Below the pieces are notes generated by a model. The model worked only from the letters and a program-made list of their open reading frames with translations, did not search any database and had not been told where the DNA came from. The translations under genes were made by a program, and so were the position numbers. Shown here piece by piece: positions 28,939-37,809 of a DNA stretch of 64,000 nt. The DNA comes from Mycoplana dimorpha. GTDB taxonomy: Bacteria > Pseudomonadota > Alphaproteobacteria > Rhizobiales > Rhizobiaceae. Position 1 is the stretch's first letter. Each line of letters begins with the position of its first letter. The stretch covers positions 310,001-374,000 of the forward strand of contig NZ_PZZZ01000002.1 of NCBI RefSeq assembly GCF_003046475.1, given 5' to 3'.

Positions 28939-29876
28939 CAGGACACCATCGTGCCGGCGGCAATCGGCGTGCCGCGCAGGAAGTCGGCGACGTCGAGCGG
29001 CTTGGCGCCGGCCTTCTGCAGCCGGGTCAGCGACACAGCGCCTTCGCCGCAGGCGATCGCCAGCCCGTCGCCGGCAAGGACCGTCCCCGCCGTTGCCGAG
29101 CCTCCGGCCAGACGCGACCCGAGCACCTTGATCCGCTCCGCCTTGCCGGCGACCGGCAGTTCGAACCAGGCGCCCGGGAAGGGCGAGAGCGCGCGGATGT
29201 GGTTGTGGACCTCTGCAGCGGGCCGGGAGAAGTCGATGCGGGTCTCGCCCTTGTCGATCTTGGCGGCGTAGAGCACTCCGTCACCGGATTGCGGCGTTAG
29301 CGGAAGGTCGCCGGCCTCGAGCCGTGCCATCGCTTCGACCATCAACTTGCCACCGGCGTCCATCAGGGCATCGTGCAATTCGCCGCCCGTGGTGTCGGCG
29401 CCGATCGCCACGCGCCGCGTGAGCGCTACCGGCCCGGTGTCGAGTCCCTTGTCCATCTTCATCACCATCATGCCGGTCTCCGCGTCGCCGGCCATGATCG
29501 CGCGCTGGATCGGCGCGGCGCCACGCCAGCGCGGCAGCAGCGAGGCATGCCCATTGTAGCAGCCGAGCTTCGTGCCGGTGAGGATCGCCTCGGGTAGGAG
29601 AAGGCCGTAGGCGACAACGACGGCGACGTCGGCATCGAACACGCGGAATGCGGCGCGGTCCTCCTCGGCCTGGAAGTTCGGCGGGGTCAGCACCGGAATG
29701 CCAAGCCGTTCTGCCGCCTGGTGCACCGGCGACTTCTGCAACTCGAGCCCGCGCCGTCCGCCCGGCCGCGGCGGCTGCGAATAGGCGGCGACGATGGTAT
29801 GGCCGGCCTCGGCCAGCGCCGTCAGCGTCGGCACCGAAAATTCCGGCGTACCCATGAAGATGATGCGAAGCGCCAT
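28938..29876 (-). CDS. fmt: methionyl-tRNA formyltransferase
   Basis: 312-residue enzyme that formylates initiator Met-tRNA with 10-formyl-tetrahydrofolate. The N-terminal FMT domain shows [11 protein letters not shown] and the catalytic [15 protein letters not shown] segment; the C-terminal domain starts near 205. It is the second core gene of def-fmt-truA, but here the FitAB/VapBC pair separates it from def. It begins 21 bases after vapC. Confidence 0.97.
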   Translation of the reverse strand: MALRIIFMGTPEFSVPTLTALAEAGHTIVAAYSQPPRPGGRRGLELQKSPVHQAAERLGIPVLTPPNFQAEEDRAAFRVFDADVAVVVAYGLLLPEAILTGTKLGCYNGHASLLPRWRGAAPIQRAIMAGDAETGMMVMKMDKGLDTGPVALTRRVAIGADTTGGELHDALMDAGGKLMVEAMARLEAGDLPLTPQSGDGVLYAAKIDKGETRIDFSRPAAEVHNHIRALSPFPGAWFELPVAGKAERIKVLGSRLAGGSATAGTVLAGDGLAIACGEGAVSLTRLQKAGAKPLDVADFLRGTPIAAGTMVS

Positions 29877-29897
29877 GCGGCAAGGCTCCCGTCTAAG

Positions 29898-30320
29898 CTA
29901 TTGCGCCCCTTCAAACGGGTTTACGAGCTTCAGATCAAGCCCCTCGAAGTCCTTTACATTGCGGGTCGCCAGTGTCGCGCCGTGATGGAGGCAGATCGCG
30001 GCGATCATGGCGTCCTTTGTCTCCATCCGGCGGCCGGCCTTTTGCCGTCGCGCGGAAATGTCGCCGTAGATTGCTGCCGTGTGCCGATCGAAGTCTAGGA
30101 TCCGATTGGCAAAGTCGTCTTCAAGCCGTCGGTACGTTTCCCGAAGCAAAAGCCGCCGTTGTTCGTCTACCACCAAGGCGATGCCATAACGGATTTCCGC
30201 GACTGTTATGACCGACAGGAAAACATCGTGGATATTCCAGCGGTCGAGCCAGTCGAGTATATGATCGCTGTGCCGGCGCCCGCGAAGCTCAGAGGCTACG
30301 TTAGTATCAAGGAGCAGCAT
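29898..30320 (-). CDS. FitB/VapC-type PIN-domain toxin
   Basis: 140-residue PIN-domain ribonuclease, toxin of a type II toxin-antitoxin pair. Acidic active-site residues are visible: Asp5 in MLLLDTNVAS, Glu in VAEIRYG, Asp in ETKDAMIAA, with another Asp near the end. It resembles FitB of Neisseria. It lies 6 bases after its antitoxin gene and 21 bases before fmt. A PIN toxin usually cleaves tRNA or rRNA; the target here is unknown. Confidence 0.9.
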   Translation of the reverse strand: MLLLDTNVASELRGRRHSDHILDWLDRWNIHDVFLSVITVAEIRYGIALVVDEQRRLLLRETYRRLEDDFANRILDFDRHTAAIYGDISARRQKAGRRMETKDAMIAAICLHHGATLATRNVKDFEGLDLKLVNPFEGAQ

Positions 30321-30326
30321 ACGAGG

Positions 30327-30590
30327 CTACTCGAAGGACGGGGGAGCACGATCGGGCGACTTGCGGAATGTTTCGATCGCCTGCAGTTCATCGTCTTCAA
30401 AATGCGCCTCCCCGAGGATGCGGCGCAAGTGCGTGCCGGCCATTTCGCGCTGGTCGCCTTGCGTTGAAAGCAGAACCCTCCGGAGCAGAGCGAGCGCCTC
30501 TTGCGAAAGACTGCGCCCGTTGCGTTTCGCCGCTTCCTGGAGCTTGCATTTCAATGCGTCGTCGAGACCGCGCAGCAGCAAATCGCTCAT
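30327..30590 (-). CDS. FitA/VapB-type ribbon-helix-helix antitoxin
   Basis: 87-residue antitoxin with an N-terminal ribbon-helix-helix fold (MSDLLLRGLDDALKCKLQ, then NGRSLSQEALALL) that binds DNA, and a C-terminal tail expected to block the toxin's active site. GGCGGAG precedes ATG 30590. A perfect inverted repeat (30605-30621) overlaps its own -10, fitting the usual autorepression by the antitoxin-toxin complex. Confidence 0.88.
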   Translation of the reverse strand: MSDLLLRGLDDALKCKLQEAAKRNGRSLSQEALALLRRVLLSTQGDQREMAGTHLRRILGEAHFEDDELQAIETFRKSPDRAPPSFE

Positions 30591-30604
30591 TGTTCGCTCC
30601 GCCG

Positions 30605-30621
30605 TGATATCGATGATATCA
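30605..30621 (-). promoter_or_regulatory. operator of the FitAB/VapBC pair
   Basis: Perfect inverted repeat TGATATC-GAT-GATATCA, which overlaps the -10 box of the antitoxin promoter. It fits an autoregulatory site. Confidence 0.75.
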
Positions 30622-30646
30622 TAGGCTTCCGAAGAGCCGATTGCAA
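30618..30646 (-). promoter_or_regulatory. promoter of the FitAB/VapBC pair
   Basis: On the minus strand: TTGCAA (30646-30641), 17-base spacer, TATGAT (30623-30618). The -35 is only 12 bases beyond the def stop, so the module carries its own promoter inside the def-fmt transcription unit. Confidence 0.7.
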
Positions 30647-30657
30647 TAATCGCCGAC

Positions 30658-31182
30658 TTAGATCGCCTTCGATACGCGCATTTTGGCCGACTTGGTGAAT
30701 TTGCGGATCACCATGTCCCGCTTGAGCTTGGAGATATGATCGATGAAGAGCACACCGTTCAGGTGATCGATCTCGTGCTGCAGGCAGGTGGCGAGCAGCC
30801 CGTCGGCGTCGAGCGTCTGCTCCTTGCCGTCGCGGTCGATATAGCGCACGGTGATCTCCGCCGGCCGCTCCACCTCGGCATAGTAGTCCGGGATGGACAG
30901 GCAGCCTTCCTCGTAGACCGAGCGAGTATCAGAAGAGCTGACGATCTCGGGGTTGATGAAGACGAGCGGCGTCTTCTCCTCGCCCTCCCGAGATACATCG
31001 AGCACCAGCATGCGCCGCGGCACGCCGATCTGGATCGCCGCCAGTCCGATGCCAGGGGCGTCGTACATCGTCTCGAGCATGTCCTCGGCAAGGCGTCGTG
31101 CCTCGTCGTCGACGGTCCCCAGCGGCGTGGACACCTGGCGGAGAATGGGATCGGGAAGGATAATCAGCGGTTTGATCGTCAT
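30658..31182 (-). CDS. def: peptide deformylase
   Basis: 174-residue metalloenzyme that removes the formyl group from nascent proteins, the counterpart of fmt. Three motifs are complete: [18 protein letters not shown] (metal Cys) and HEIDHLNG (two metal His and catalytic Glu). ATG 31182 ([12 protein letters not shown]) follows TGAGG; an in-frame GTG lies three codons upstream. It normally sits directly before fmt in rhizobia. Confidence 0.97.
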   Translation of the reverse strand: MTIKPLIILPDPILRQVSTPLGTVDDEARRLAEDMLETMYDAPGIGLAAIQIGVPRRMLVLDVSREGEEKTPLVFINPEIVSSSDTRSVYEEGCLSIPDYYAEVERPAEITVRYIDRDGKEQTLDADGLLATCLQHEIDHLNGVLFIDHISKLKRDMVIRKFTKSAKMRVSKAI

Positions 31183-31295
31183 CCGCCTCACTTAGCGGTT
31201 TGCCGTGCGCCTTTCAATCGGCTTGCTCGCTGTCGAGTAGCTGTTTGTTCACGTTATGATCTATCTTCGCGCCGAATTGATGCTATGTTTGCCCC

Positions 31296-32516
31296 ATGAA
31301 TCCGGATGCTCCCTTCCAGACCGCGTTGATTCGACTCCGCGACGTAATCGCCGGCGATCCGGCCCTGCAGCTCGCCTGCATGGCGGTCGCCTTCATCGCA
31401 ATCGGCTGGGTCGTGCTCGCCCGCCGCGCTGGCGTCAGCCGGCGTGAGGCCGCCGCGACGTCGGAGGCCCGCCTTGCCGAACTGCTGCGTGCCCAGAGCG
31501 AGATGCAGGGCCGCATCGCCGCAATGGCCGACGTCTTCGGGGCGCGGCAGGCAGAGACGAACCAGGCGATCAACCAGCGCCTGGATGGTTTGACGCAGCG
31601 CCTAGGCCAGTCGATCAGCGAGCAGACGCGCGCCACCCATGAAAACCTGCGCCGCCTGCAGGAGCGGCTGGCGGTGATCGACACGGCGCAGACGAACATC
31701 CAGTCGCTCGCCAAGGACGTGGTCGGCCTGCAGGCGATCCTGGCCAACAAGCAGACCCGCGGCGCGTTCGGCCAGGCGCGGATGGAGACGATCGTCGCCG
31801 ACGGGCTGCCGATCGGCGCCTACCAGTTCCAGGCGCAGCTTTCAAACGGCGTTCGCCCGGATTGCGTGATCCGGATGCCGAACGGCCAGCCGCCGCTCGT
31901 GATCGACGCGAAGTTTCCGCTGGAGGCGTGGAACGCTATGGGCGGGGCTCCGAATGCGGAGGGTTCGAAGCTGGCGGCCCAGCAGTTCCGCCGTGACATG
32001 GAAGTGCACATCCGCGGCATCGCCGAAAAATACCTGCAGCCCGGCGAGACGCAGGACACGGCCTTCCTGTTCGTTCCGTCGGAGTCGATCTTTGCCGCCA
32101 TCCACGAGAATTTCGAGGGGATCGTGCAGCGCGCCCACCGCGCCCGGATCGTCATCGTCTCGCCGTCGCTGCTGCTACTTTCCATCCAGGTCCTTCAGGC
32201 GCTGCTGAAGGACCAGCGCATGCGCGAGCAGGCACACGTCATCCAGGGCGAGGTGATCCGGCTGATGGAGGATCTGGGCCGCCTCGACGACCGGGTGCGC
32301 AAGTTGCACGGGCACTTCACCTCGGCACAGAAGGATGTCGACCAGATCCTGACCTCGACGGAGAAGCTTGCCCGTCGCGGCGCGCGCATCGGCGAGATGG
32401 AGTTCGAGGCGATCGCCCCGGCGGGACGGGAAAAGAATGCGCCGGCTGCCGCCACAGAACGCGCCGTCGAAAGCCGCACCGGGCAGCTGAAACTGAGGGT
32501 AGTTGACGAAGACTGA
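31296..32516 (+). CDS. rmuC: DNA recombination protein RmuC
   Basis: 406-residue RmuC-family protein, thought to limit inversion-type rearrangements through a nuclease-like fold. An N-terminal membrane helix (about 26-43) is followed by a coiled coil (about 50-150, rich in Gln/Leu/Arg) and the conserved domain with ARMETIVADGLP, VIDAKFPLEAW and DTAFLFVPSESIF. It diverges from def and precedes rbsK by 47 bases. Confidence 0.9.
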   Translation: MNPDAPFQTALIRLRDVIAGDPALQLACMAVAFIAIGWVVLARRAGVSRREAAATSEARLAELLRAQSEMQGRIAAMADVFGARQAETNQAINQRLDGLTQRLGQSISEQTRATHENLRRLQERLAVIDTAQTNIQSLAKDVVGLQAILANKQTRGAFGQARMETIVADGLPIGAYQFQAQLSNGVRPDCVIRMPNGQPPLVIDAKFPLEAWNAMGGAPNAEGSKLAAQQFRRDMEVHIRGIAEKYLQPGETQDTAFLFVPSESIFAAIHENFEGIVQRAHRARIVIVSPSLLLLSIQVLQALLKDQRMREQAHVIQGEVIRLMEDLGRLDDRVRKLHGHFTSAQKDVDQILTSTEKLARRGARIGEMEFEAIAPAGREKNAPAAATERAVESRTGQLKLRVVDED

Positions 32517-32563
32517 TCGCCTCGGGCAGTTTCCGGCAGGGCCTTACAGAGGAATGCCGCACC

Positions 32564-33472
32564 ATGATCACCGTCTTCGGATCCATCAACATGGACCTCA
32601 TCGCCACGACGGCGCGCCTGCCGCAGCCGAGCGAGACCGTCCCGGGGCACAGCTTCAGCACGGCGGCCGGCGGCAAGGGCGCCAACCAGGCGCTCGCGGC
32701 AAGGCGCGCCGGCTCCATGGTGCGCATGGCCGGTGCGGTCGGTGGTGATGCCTTCGCCGCCGAGTCGCTCGTGTTCCTCACCCAGTCCGGCGTCAATCTT
32801 GATCTCGTCAAGGTTGCCGACGTGCCCACCGGCACCGCTCACATCATCGTCGCGGAGGACGGCGAGAACGTCATCGTGGTCGTCGCCGGCGCCAATGGCG
32901 AGGTAACGCCGGCGGATGCGAAGGCGGCGGTCGCGCAGATGTCGGCCGGCGACGTTCTGGCGCTGCAACTCGAAGTGCCGGCCGAAGCGGTGGAGGCGGC
33001 GCTGGATGCAGCCAAGGCGCGGCGCGTGACATCGGTCCTGAACCTGGCGCCGTTCACGCCGGATGCGCGGAGGCTCGGCGCCAAGGCCGACATCCTCGTC
33101 GCCAACGAGATCGAATTCGAGCAGTTCTCGGGAAAAACCAACCTTTCGGCTGCCGAGCGCGAGGCAGAGCTGCGATCGCTACACGAGCGGACCGGCCAGA
33201 CGATCGTCGTTACGCTCGGCGCCGACGGCGTCATCGCCATCCGCAGGGACAAGGTGTACCGCGCTCCGGGGCTGAAGATCGAGCCGGTCGATACGGTCGG
33301 CGCCGGCGACAGTTTTTGCGGCTATCTCGTCGCCTCGCTCGATGCGGGGCTGTCCTTCGCCGACTGCCTCCGTCGCGCCGCGATCGCCGGCTCGCTCGCC
33401 TGCCTGAGGCGTGGCGCCCAGCCATCGATCCCGGGCGCCACCGAAGTCGATGCGCACATGCAGGAGCAATAG
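32564..33472 (+). CDS. rbsK: ribokinase
   Basis: 302-residue PfkB-family sugar kinase that forms ribose-5-phosphate from ribose and ATP. Signatures: FGSINMDLI at the start, the sugar-binding GGKGANQALAARR near 38-50, and the ATP/anion-hole DTVGAGDSFCG in the C-terminal third, with its catalytic Asp. No ribose transporter is adjacent, and a related sugar kinase activity cannot be excluded. Confidence 0.9.
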   Translation: MITVFGSINMDLIATTARLPQPSETVPGHSFSTAAGGKGANQALAARRAGSMVRMAGAVGGDAFAAESLVFLTQSGVNLDLVKVADVPTGTAHIIVAEDGENVIVVVAGANGEVTPADAKAAVAQMSAGDVLALQLEVPAEAVEAALDAAKARRVTSVLNLAPFTPDARRLGAKADILVANEIEFEQFSGKTNLSAAEREAELRSLHERTGQTIVVTLGADGVIAIRRDKVYRAPGLKIEPVDTVGAGDSFCGYLVASLDAGLSFADCLRRAAIAGSLACLRRGAQPSIPGATEVDAHMQEQ

Positions 33473-33584
33473 CCACGGCCGCTGGTATATCGGCCAGGCC
33501 GACGCCGGCCTGCATACGAGGCGCGCGGTATTCGCTGGTCCGGCAAGGTCCCGCAACGGAGCGCCGTGCGCGGCTACCCGCGCG

Positions 33585-33935
33585 TCAGCCGGCGAAGGCC
33601 GCCTCGTACAGGTCCGGCTTGAACCCTGCGACAAACCGGCCGCCGAGATCGAGGATCGGCCGCTTGATCATAGAGGGCTGCGCCACCATCAGCGCGATCG
33701 CCTTGGCCACGTCGAGATCGGCCTTGTCCGCCTCGGGCAGCGCACGAAACGTGGTTCCCGCCCGATTGAGCACCGTCTCCCAGCCGAGCGCATCGGCCCA
33801 TCGCCGGATTGACGCCGCGTCGATGCCATCGGCCTTGTAGTCGTGGAAGTGATAGGTGATCCCGCGGTCGTCCAGCCAGGTCCGCGCCTTCTTCATGGTG
33901 TCGCAGTTCCTGATGCCGTAGAGGGTGATCGTCAC
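33585..33935 (-). CDS. ArsC/Spx family protein (YffB type)
   Basis: 116-residue thioredoxin-fold protein of the arsenate reductase-like family. It starts MTITLYGIRNCDTMKKARTW, the CDTMKKA form typical of YffB rather than true ArsC, which makes a glutathione-linked thiol activity more likely than arsenate reduction. GTG 33935 is chosen because AAGGAG lies 6 bases upstream; the longer frame has no such site. No ars genes are nearby. Confidence 0.86.
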   Translation of the reverse strand: MTITLYGIRNCDTMKKARTWLDDRGITYHFHDYKADGIDAASIRRWADALGWETVLNRAGTTFRALPEADKADLDVAKAIALMVAQPSMIKRPILDLGGRFVAGFKPDLYEAAFAG

Positions 33936-34016
33936 TTCCTGCTCCTTGTCGATATGTCTCCACCATCCAGTCCCCGCAAGCGGCCGCCAGGATCGGGGCT
34001 GCGATGCCTCGCTCAC

Positions 34017-35186
34017 TCAGAGGCTGAGGAATTTTTCCACCACCGTGTCGACCTCAGCGCTCTTCAGCCCGGCGATGTTGATGCGCCCGGAGCCTGGCAT
34101 GTAGATCGCGTGGTCGGCGCGCAGCCGCATCACGTCGGCCTCCTCCAGCGGCAGGAGCGAGAACATGCCCTCCTGCTCGGCGATCGCCGTCAGCACCTGC
34201 CAGCGCCGCGCCAGTCCGGCGGCAAGCCGTTGCCGGATCGTCGCCACCCGGACGCGCATGGTTTCGAGCTCCGCGGCCCAGTCCGACTTCAGCGCCGCGT
34301 CGCCCAGGATCAGGCTGACGACCGCCGCGCCGTGATCCGGCGGCATGGAATAGCTGGTGCGGGCGAGGCCGGCGAGGTTGGTGCGCACCGAATGCGCGGC
34401 CTCCCTGGTGGCGGCAATGGCATAGATCGCCCCGGTGCGTTCGCGGTAGAGACCAAAGTTCTTCGAACAGGAAACGGCGATGAGTGCTTCGGGAACGCCG
34501 CCGAGCAGGGTGCGCAGGCCCGCCGAGTCCGCCTCGAGCCCCTTGCCGAAGCCCTGATAGGCGCTGTCGACGAGCGGCAGCAAACCGCTGTTTGCGATCA
34601 GCGCCGAGACGGCGGTCCATTGCTCGGGCGAAAGGACACCGCCGGTCGGGTTGTGGCAGCTCGCGTGCAGCAGCACCGCCTCGCCCGCTTTGGCCCCCTT
34701 GAGTGCGTCCATCATGCCGTCGAACAGGACCGTCTGCGACGGAACGTCGAAGAACGGGAAGGTGACGACCTCGAGGCCGGCCGCCTTGAAGATCGCCTGG
34801 TGGTTCGGCCAGGTCGGCAGGCCGAGCCAGATCCGCCTGACGCCTGTGCGTGCCATGAGATCGGCGGCGAGCCGCACCGCGCCCGACCCGCCCGGCGTCT
34901 GCACCGCGGCGGTGGCAAGGTCACGCCCGGCCCTCCCGGCGGTCAGGTCCCACAGGCGTTCGAGAAAGACAGGATCGCCCTCCGGCCCGACATAGGTCTT
35001 CGTCGTCTGGCCGTCGACCAGCCGACGCTCGGCCTCCTTGACGGCGCGGAAGATCGGCGTGGCGCCCTGCTCGTCGCGATAGACGCCGACGCCGAGGTCG
35101 ACCTTGCCCGGCCTCTCATCGGCCTTGTAGAGCCCGATCAGGGCGAGAAGCGGATCGTCGGGCTGGCGAGCGAGCGTGTCGAACAT
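34017..35186 (-). CDS. aromatic/aspartate aminotransferase
   Basis: 389-residue PLP-dependent class I aminotransferase of the aspartate/tyrosine (TyrB/TatA) type. PLP lysine is Lys242 in SCSKNFGLYRERTG; the cofactor-binding HNPTGG (about 178-183) and PVxxDSAYQGFG-like VDSAYQGFG are present. It likely transaminates Asp, Tyr or Phe with 2-oxoglutarate. ATG 35186 (MFDTLARQPDDPLL) is the usual start. It lies 81 bases upstream of the ArsC-like gene on the same strand. Confidence 0.9.
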   Translation of the reverse strand: MFDTLARQPDDPLLALIGLYKADERPGKVDLGVGVYRDEQGATPIFRAVKEAERRLVDGQTTKTYVGPEGDPVFLERLWDLTAGRAGRDLATAAVQTPGGSGAVRLAADLMARTGVRRIWLGLPTWPNHQAIFKAAGLEVVTFPFFDVPSQTVLFDGMMDALKGAKAGEAVLLHASCHNPTGGVLSPEQWTAVSALIANSGLLPLVDSAYQGFGKGLEADSAGLRTLLGGVPEALIAVSCSKNFGLYRERTGAIYAIAATREAAHSVRTNLAGLARTSYSMPPDHGAAVVSLILGDAALKSDWAAELETMRVRVATIRQRLAAGLARRWQVLTAIAEQEGMFSLLPLEEADVMRLRADHAIYMPGSGRINIAGLKSAEVDTVVEKFLSL

Positions 35187-35382
35187 GGCAGGATCCCTGG
35201 CAAAGAACAGCTGCGGACGGTTTACGAGAAATCGCTTGCGATTACGAGCGCGATCTTTCCCTAAATAGGCGGTGCGTGGAGCGCGATATGCCTCCTCCGG
35301 CAACCTTCCGCTGTTTATGCCGTTGCAGCGAGAGGTAGCGTCCCTTATCTTCTGCCTGCCTGACCGCGCAAAGGAAGGATCG

Positions 35383-36228
35383 TTGAAGAGACTGAACGAG
35401 AAGGTGAGTTCCGTAGCCCTGTCTGCGATCCGCAATCGCCGCGGGCACCGCCCGCTATCGGCAAATCGCGACGGCGGCGATACGGTCATCGCCTCCTACA
35501 ACGTCCACAAGTGTGTCGGCGTCGACCGCAAGTTCGACCCCGACCGGGTCGCCGAAGTCATCTCCGAGATCGATGCAGACGTGATCGCGATCCAGGAAGC
35601 GGACAAGCGCTTCGGCTGCCGGTCCGGACTGCTCGACCTGGCCGCGCTGGAGCGCTACTGCGGGCTCGTGCCCGTGCCGATCACCACCCTGTCCAGCACC
35701 GGCCACGGCTGGCACGGCAACATGCTGATGTTCCGCAAGGGAACCGTGCTGAAAGTCAGCCAGCTGAAGCTTCCCGGCGTCGAGCCGCGCGGCGCGCTTG
35801 TTGTGAACATCGACTTCCCGACGGGCCGGCTGCGGGTCGTTGCCGCGCATTTCGGCCTGCTCAAGCGGTCGCGTGAGCTGCAGGCCAAGGCGATCCTGGC
35901 GTCCGTGGCTCAGGAGGAGGAGATGCCGACCGTCCTCATCGGCGACCTCAACGAATGGCGCGTTGGCCGGCGCTCCTCGCTTTCGCCGCTATCGCCGGTG
36001 TTCGATCCGGCGGCCGGTGCCGTGCCGAGTTTCCCGTCGCGCTTTCCGGTCCTGGCACTCGACCGCGTGCTCGGCCATCCGCATGATCTGGTCGCGGCCG
36101 TCGAAACGCACGACAGTCCGCTCGCGCGCGTTGCATCCGACCATCTGCCGATCAAGGCGCACATCGATCTCCAGTCGATCTGGGAGCGATCCTATCGCGA
36201 CCGGCAGGAGCACGCGGGGGCCGCCTGA
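35383..36228 (+). CDS. endonuclease/exonuclease/phosphatase family protein
   Basis: 281-residue EEP-fold metallo-phosphodiesterase. Visible motifs: IASYNVHKCVG near the start, VIAIQEAD (metal Glu), VLIGDLNEW (Asp-Asn pair) and ASDHLPI (catalytic Asp-His) at the end. The start is probably TTG 35383 because AAGGAAGGA (35371-35379) stands just before it; ATG 35317 is an alternative. It is convergent with the cardiolipin-synthase-like gene only 3 bases away. The substrate may be DNA, a nucleotide or a phospholipid. Confidence 0.84.
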   Translation: MKRLNEKVSSVALSAIRNRRGHRPLSANRDGGDTVIASYNVHKCVGVDRKFDPDRVAEVISEIDADVIAIQEADKRFGCRSGLLDLAALERYCGLVPVPITTLSSTGHGWHGNMLMFRKGTVLKVSQLKLPGVEPRGALVVNIDFPTGRLRVVAAHFGLLKRSRELQAKAILASVAQEEEMPTVLIGDLNEWRVGRRSSLSPLSPVFDPAAGAVPSFPSRFPVLALDRVLGHPHDLVAAVETHDSPLARVASDHLPIKAHIDLQSIWERSYRDRQEHAGAA

Positions 36229-36231
36229 CGC

Positions 36232-37695
36232 TCAAAGGTAGGGTGATCCGAGCCAGACGATCCGCTCGATCAGCCGGCGGAAAAACGGCCGTGCCCGCAG
36301 CGCGGCAAGATCCACGGGCTCGGCGTGTTCCAGTGCCTGGCCGATCCGCCTTTCGATGCCGGCGCCGAACGATGGGTCGAACACCTCGATGTCGATCTCG
36401 AAGTTGAGCCGCAGCGAGCGCGGGTCGAGGTTCGACGAGCCGATATACGACCAGACGCCGTCCACCACCGTCAGCTTCGAATGATTGAACGTGCCGCGCG
36501 AGCGCCAGATGCGACAGCCGGCCTCGAGCAACTGGTCGAACTGCGCGGTCATGGCGAGGTCGACGAGCTTGAGGTTGTTGGTCCCGGGCACGACGATATC
36601 GATGCGCACGCCGCGGCGCGCTGCCGTCGCCAGCGCGCTGATGAGCTCGCGTTCGGGTAGGAAATAGGGCGACATGATGCGGATGCGGCTCTTGGCGATC
36701 GAGATCGCGCCCATCAGTGTGCGCTGGTTGGTCTCCAGGCTTCGGTCCGGGCCGGACGGCACAACGCGAGCAAGCAGCCCCTTGTTCGCCTTCTCGACAG
36801 GGGGAACGATCTGCCAGGCCTCGCCGTCGAGGGCGGCACCGCCCGAAAACCGCCAGTCCTCGAGGGCAATATGGAACATGTCGCCGACGATCGGCCCGGT
36901 GATGCGGAAATGCGTGTCCTTCGCGCAGAATTCGCCCGAAAATTCGCTGGCATATCCGGCGCGGATATTCAGTCCCCCGGTAAACGCCGTCTCGCCGTCC
37001 ACGACCAGGATCTTGCGGTGGGTGCGCAGGTTGGCGTAGGGCAGTCTCAGCCCCATGATGATGTTGCCGTTGAAGACCTCGACCGAAACGCCGGACTGCT
37101 TCAGGACGTGGACGATACTGGGTATCGAGTAACGGGCCCCGACCGCGTCGATCAGCACGTGCACCGCGACCCCGCGGCCGGCCGCTGCGGTGAGCGCCTC
37201 GACGAAGCGCAGGCCCATGCCGTCGCGGTCGAAGATGTAGGTTTCCAGCAGGATGCTGCGTTTGGCGGAGCCGATGGCTTCCAGCATCGCCGCATAGGCC
37301 TCGTCGCCCGTCTCGAGCACGTCGATCCGGTTGCCGGAGGTCAGCGGGAAACGGCCGACGTTGTCGCCGAGGTGTTTCTGGGCCGCCAACGCTGCCCCAA
37401 AGCGGGCATGCACGGCCTCGTCGGAAGCATCGTGGCGGGCGACGTGGTCGTATCGGCCCTTCTTCGCGATCGCTCCGGCGCGCCGCGTCAGCGTCTTGCG
37501 GCGGACGCGGTTGATGCCGAGGGCGTAGTAGATGACGGCACCGATGATCGGCGACAGCAGGATCACGCCCACCCAGCCGATCGCCGCGCGCACCTCCTCC
37601 TTCGTCATCGCAGCGTGGATCGCAGCGGGGGTGCCAAGGACGATCGACAGGACGATGAGGAGGTGCGGCCAGTAATCGGAAATCGCCTGCAGCAT
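36232..37695 (-). CDS. cls: cardiolipin synthase-like phospholipase D family protein
   Basis: 487-residue inner-membrane enzyme that joins phosphatidyl groups to make cardiolipin. Two N-terminal helices (about 8-25 and 38-60) are followed by two HKD catalytic motifs: HRKILVVD (His226, Lys228, Asp233) and HSKLTVVD (His405, Lys407, Asp412). The spacing and the membrane anchor match bacterial Cls. Another PLD-family function is possible but less likely. Confidence 0.9.
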   Translation of the reverse strand: MLQAISDYWPHLLIVLSIVLGTPAAIHAAMTKEEVRAAIGWVGVILLSPIIGAVIYYALGINRVRRKTLTRRAGAIAKKGRYDHVARHDASDEAVHARFGAALAAQKHLGDNVGRFPLTSGNRIDVLETGDEAYAAMLEAIGSAKRSILLETYIFDRDGMGLRFVEALTAAAGRGVAVHVLIDAVGARYSIPSIVHVLKQSGVSVEVFNGNIIMGLRLPYANLRTHRKILVVDGETAFTGGLNIRAGYASEFSGEFCAKDTHFRITGPIVGDMFHIALEDWRFSGGAALDGEAWQIVPPVEKANKGLLARVVPSGPDRSLETNQRTLMGAISIAKSRIRIMSPYFLPERELISALATAARRGVRIDIVVPGTNNLKLVDLAMTAQFDQLLEAGCRIWRSRGTFNHSKLTVVDGVWSYIGSSNLDPRSLRLNFEIDIEVFDPSFGAGIERRIGQALEHAEPVDLAALRARPFFRRLIERIVWLGSPYL

Positions 37696-37809
37696 GCCGT
37701 TCCCGTGGGCACTCCATCGCTCTAGAAGGTTGAACGCAATTGCGATTCCACCTTAGAACGGTGCTGCCCGAAAGGAAATGGCCTCCGCAGGCGCGCGGCG
37801 ATCTCGCCC

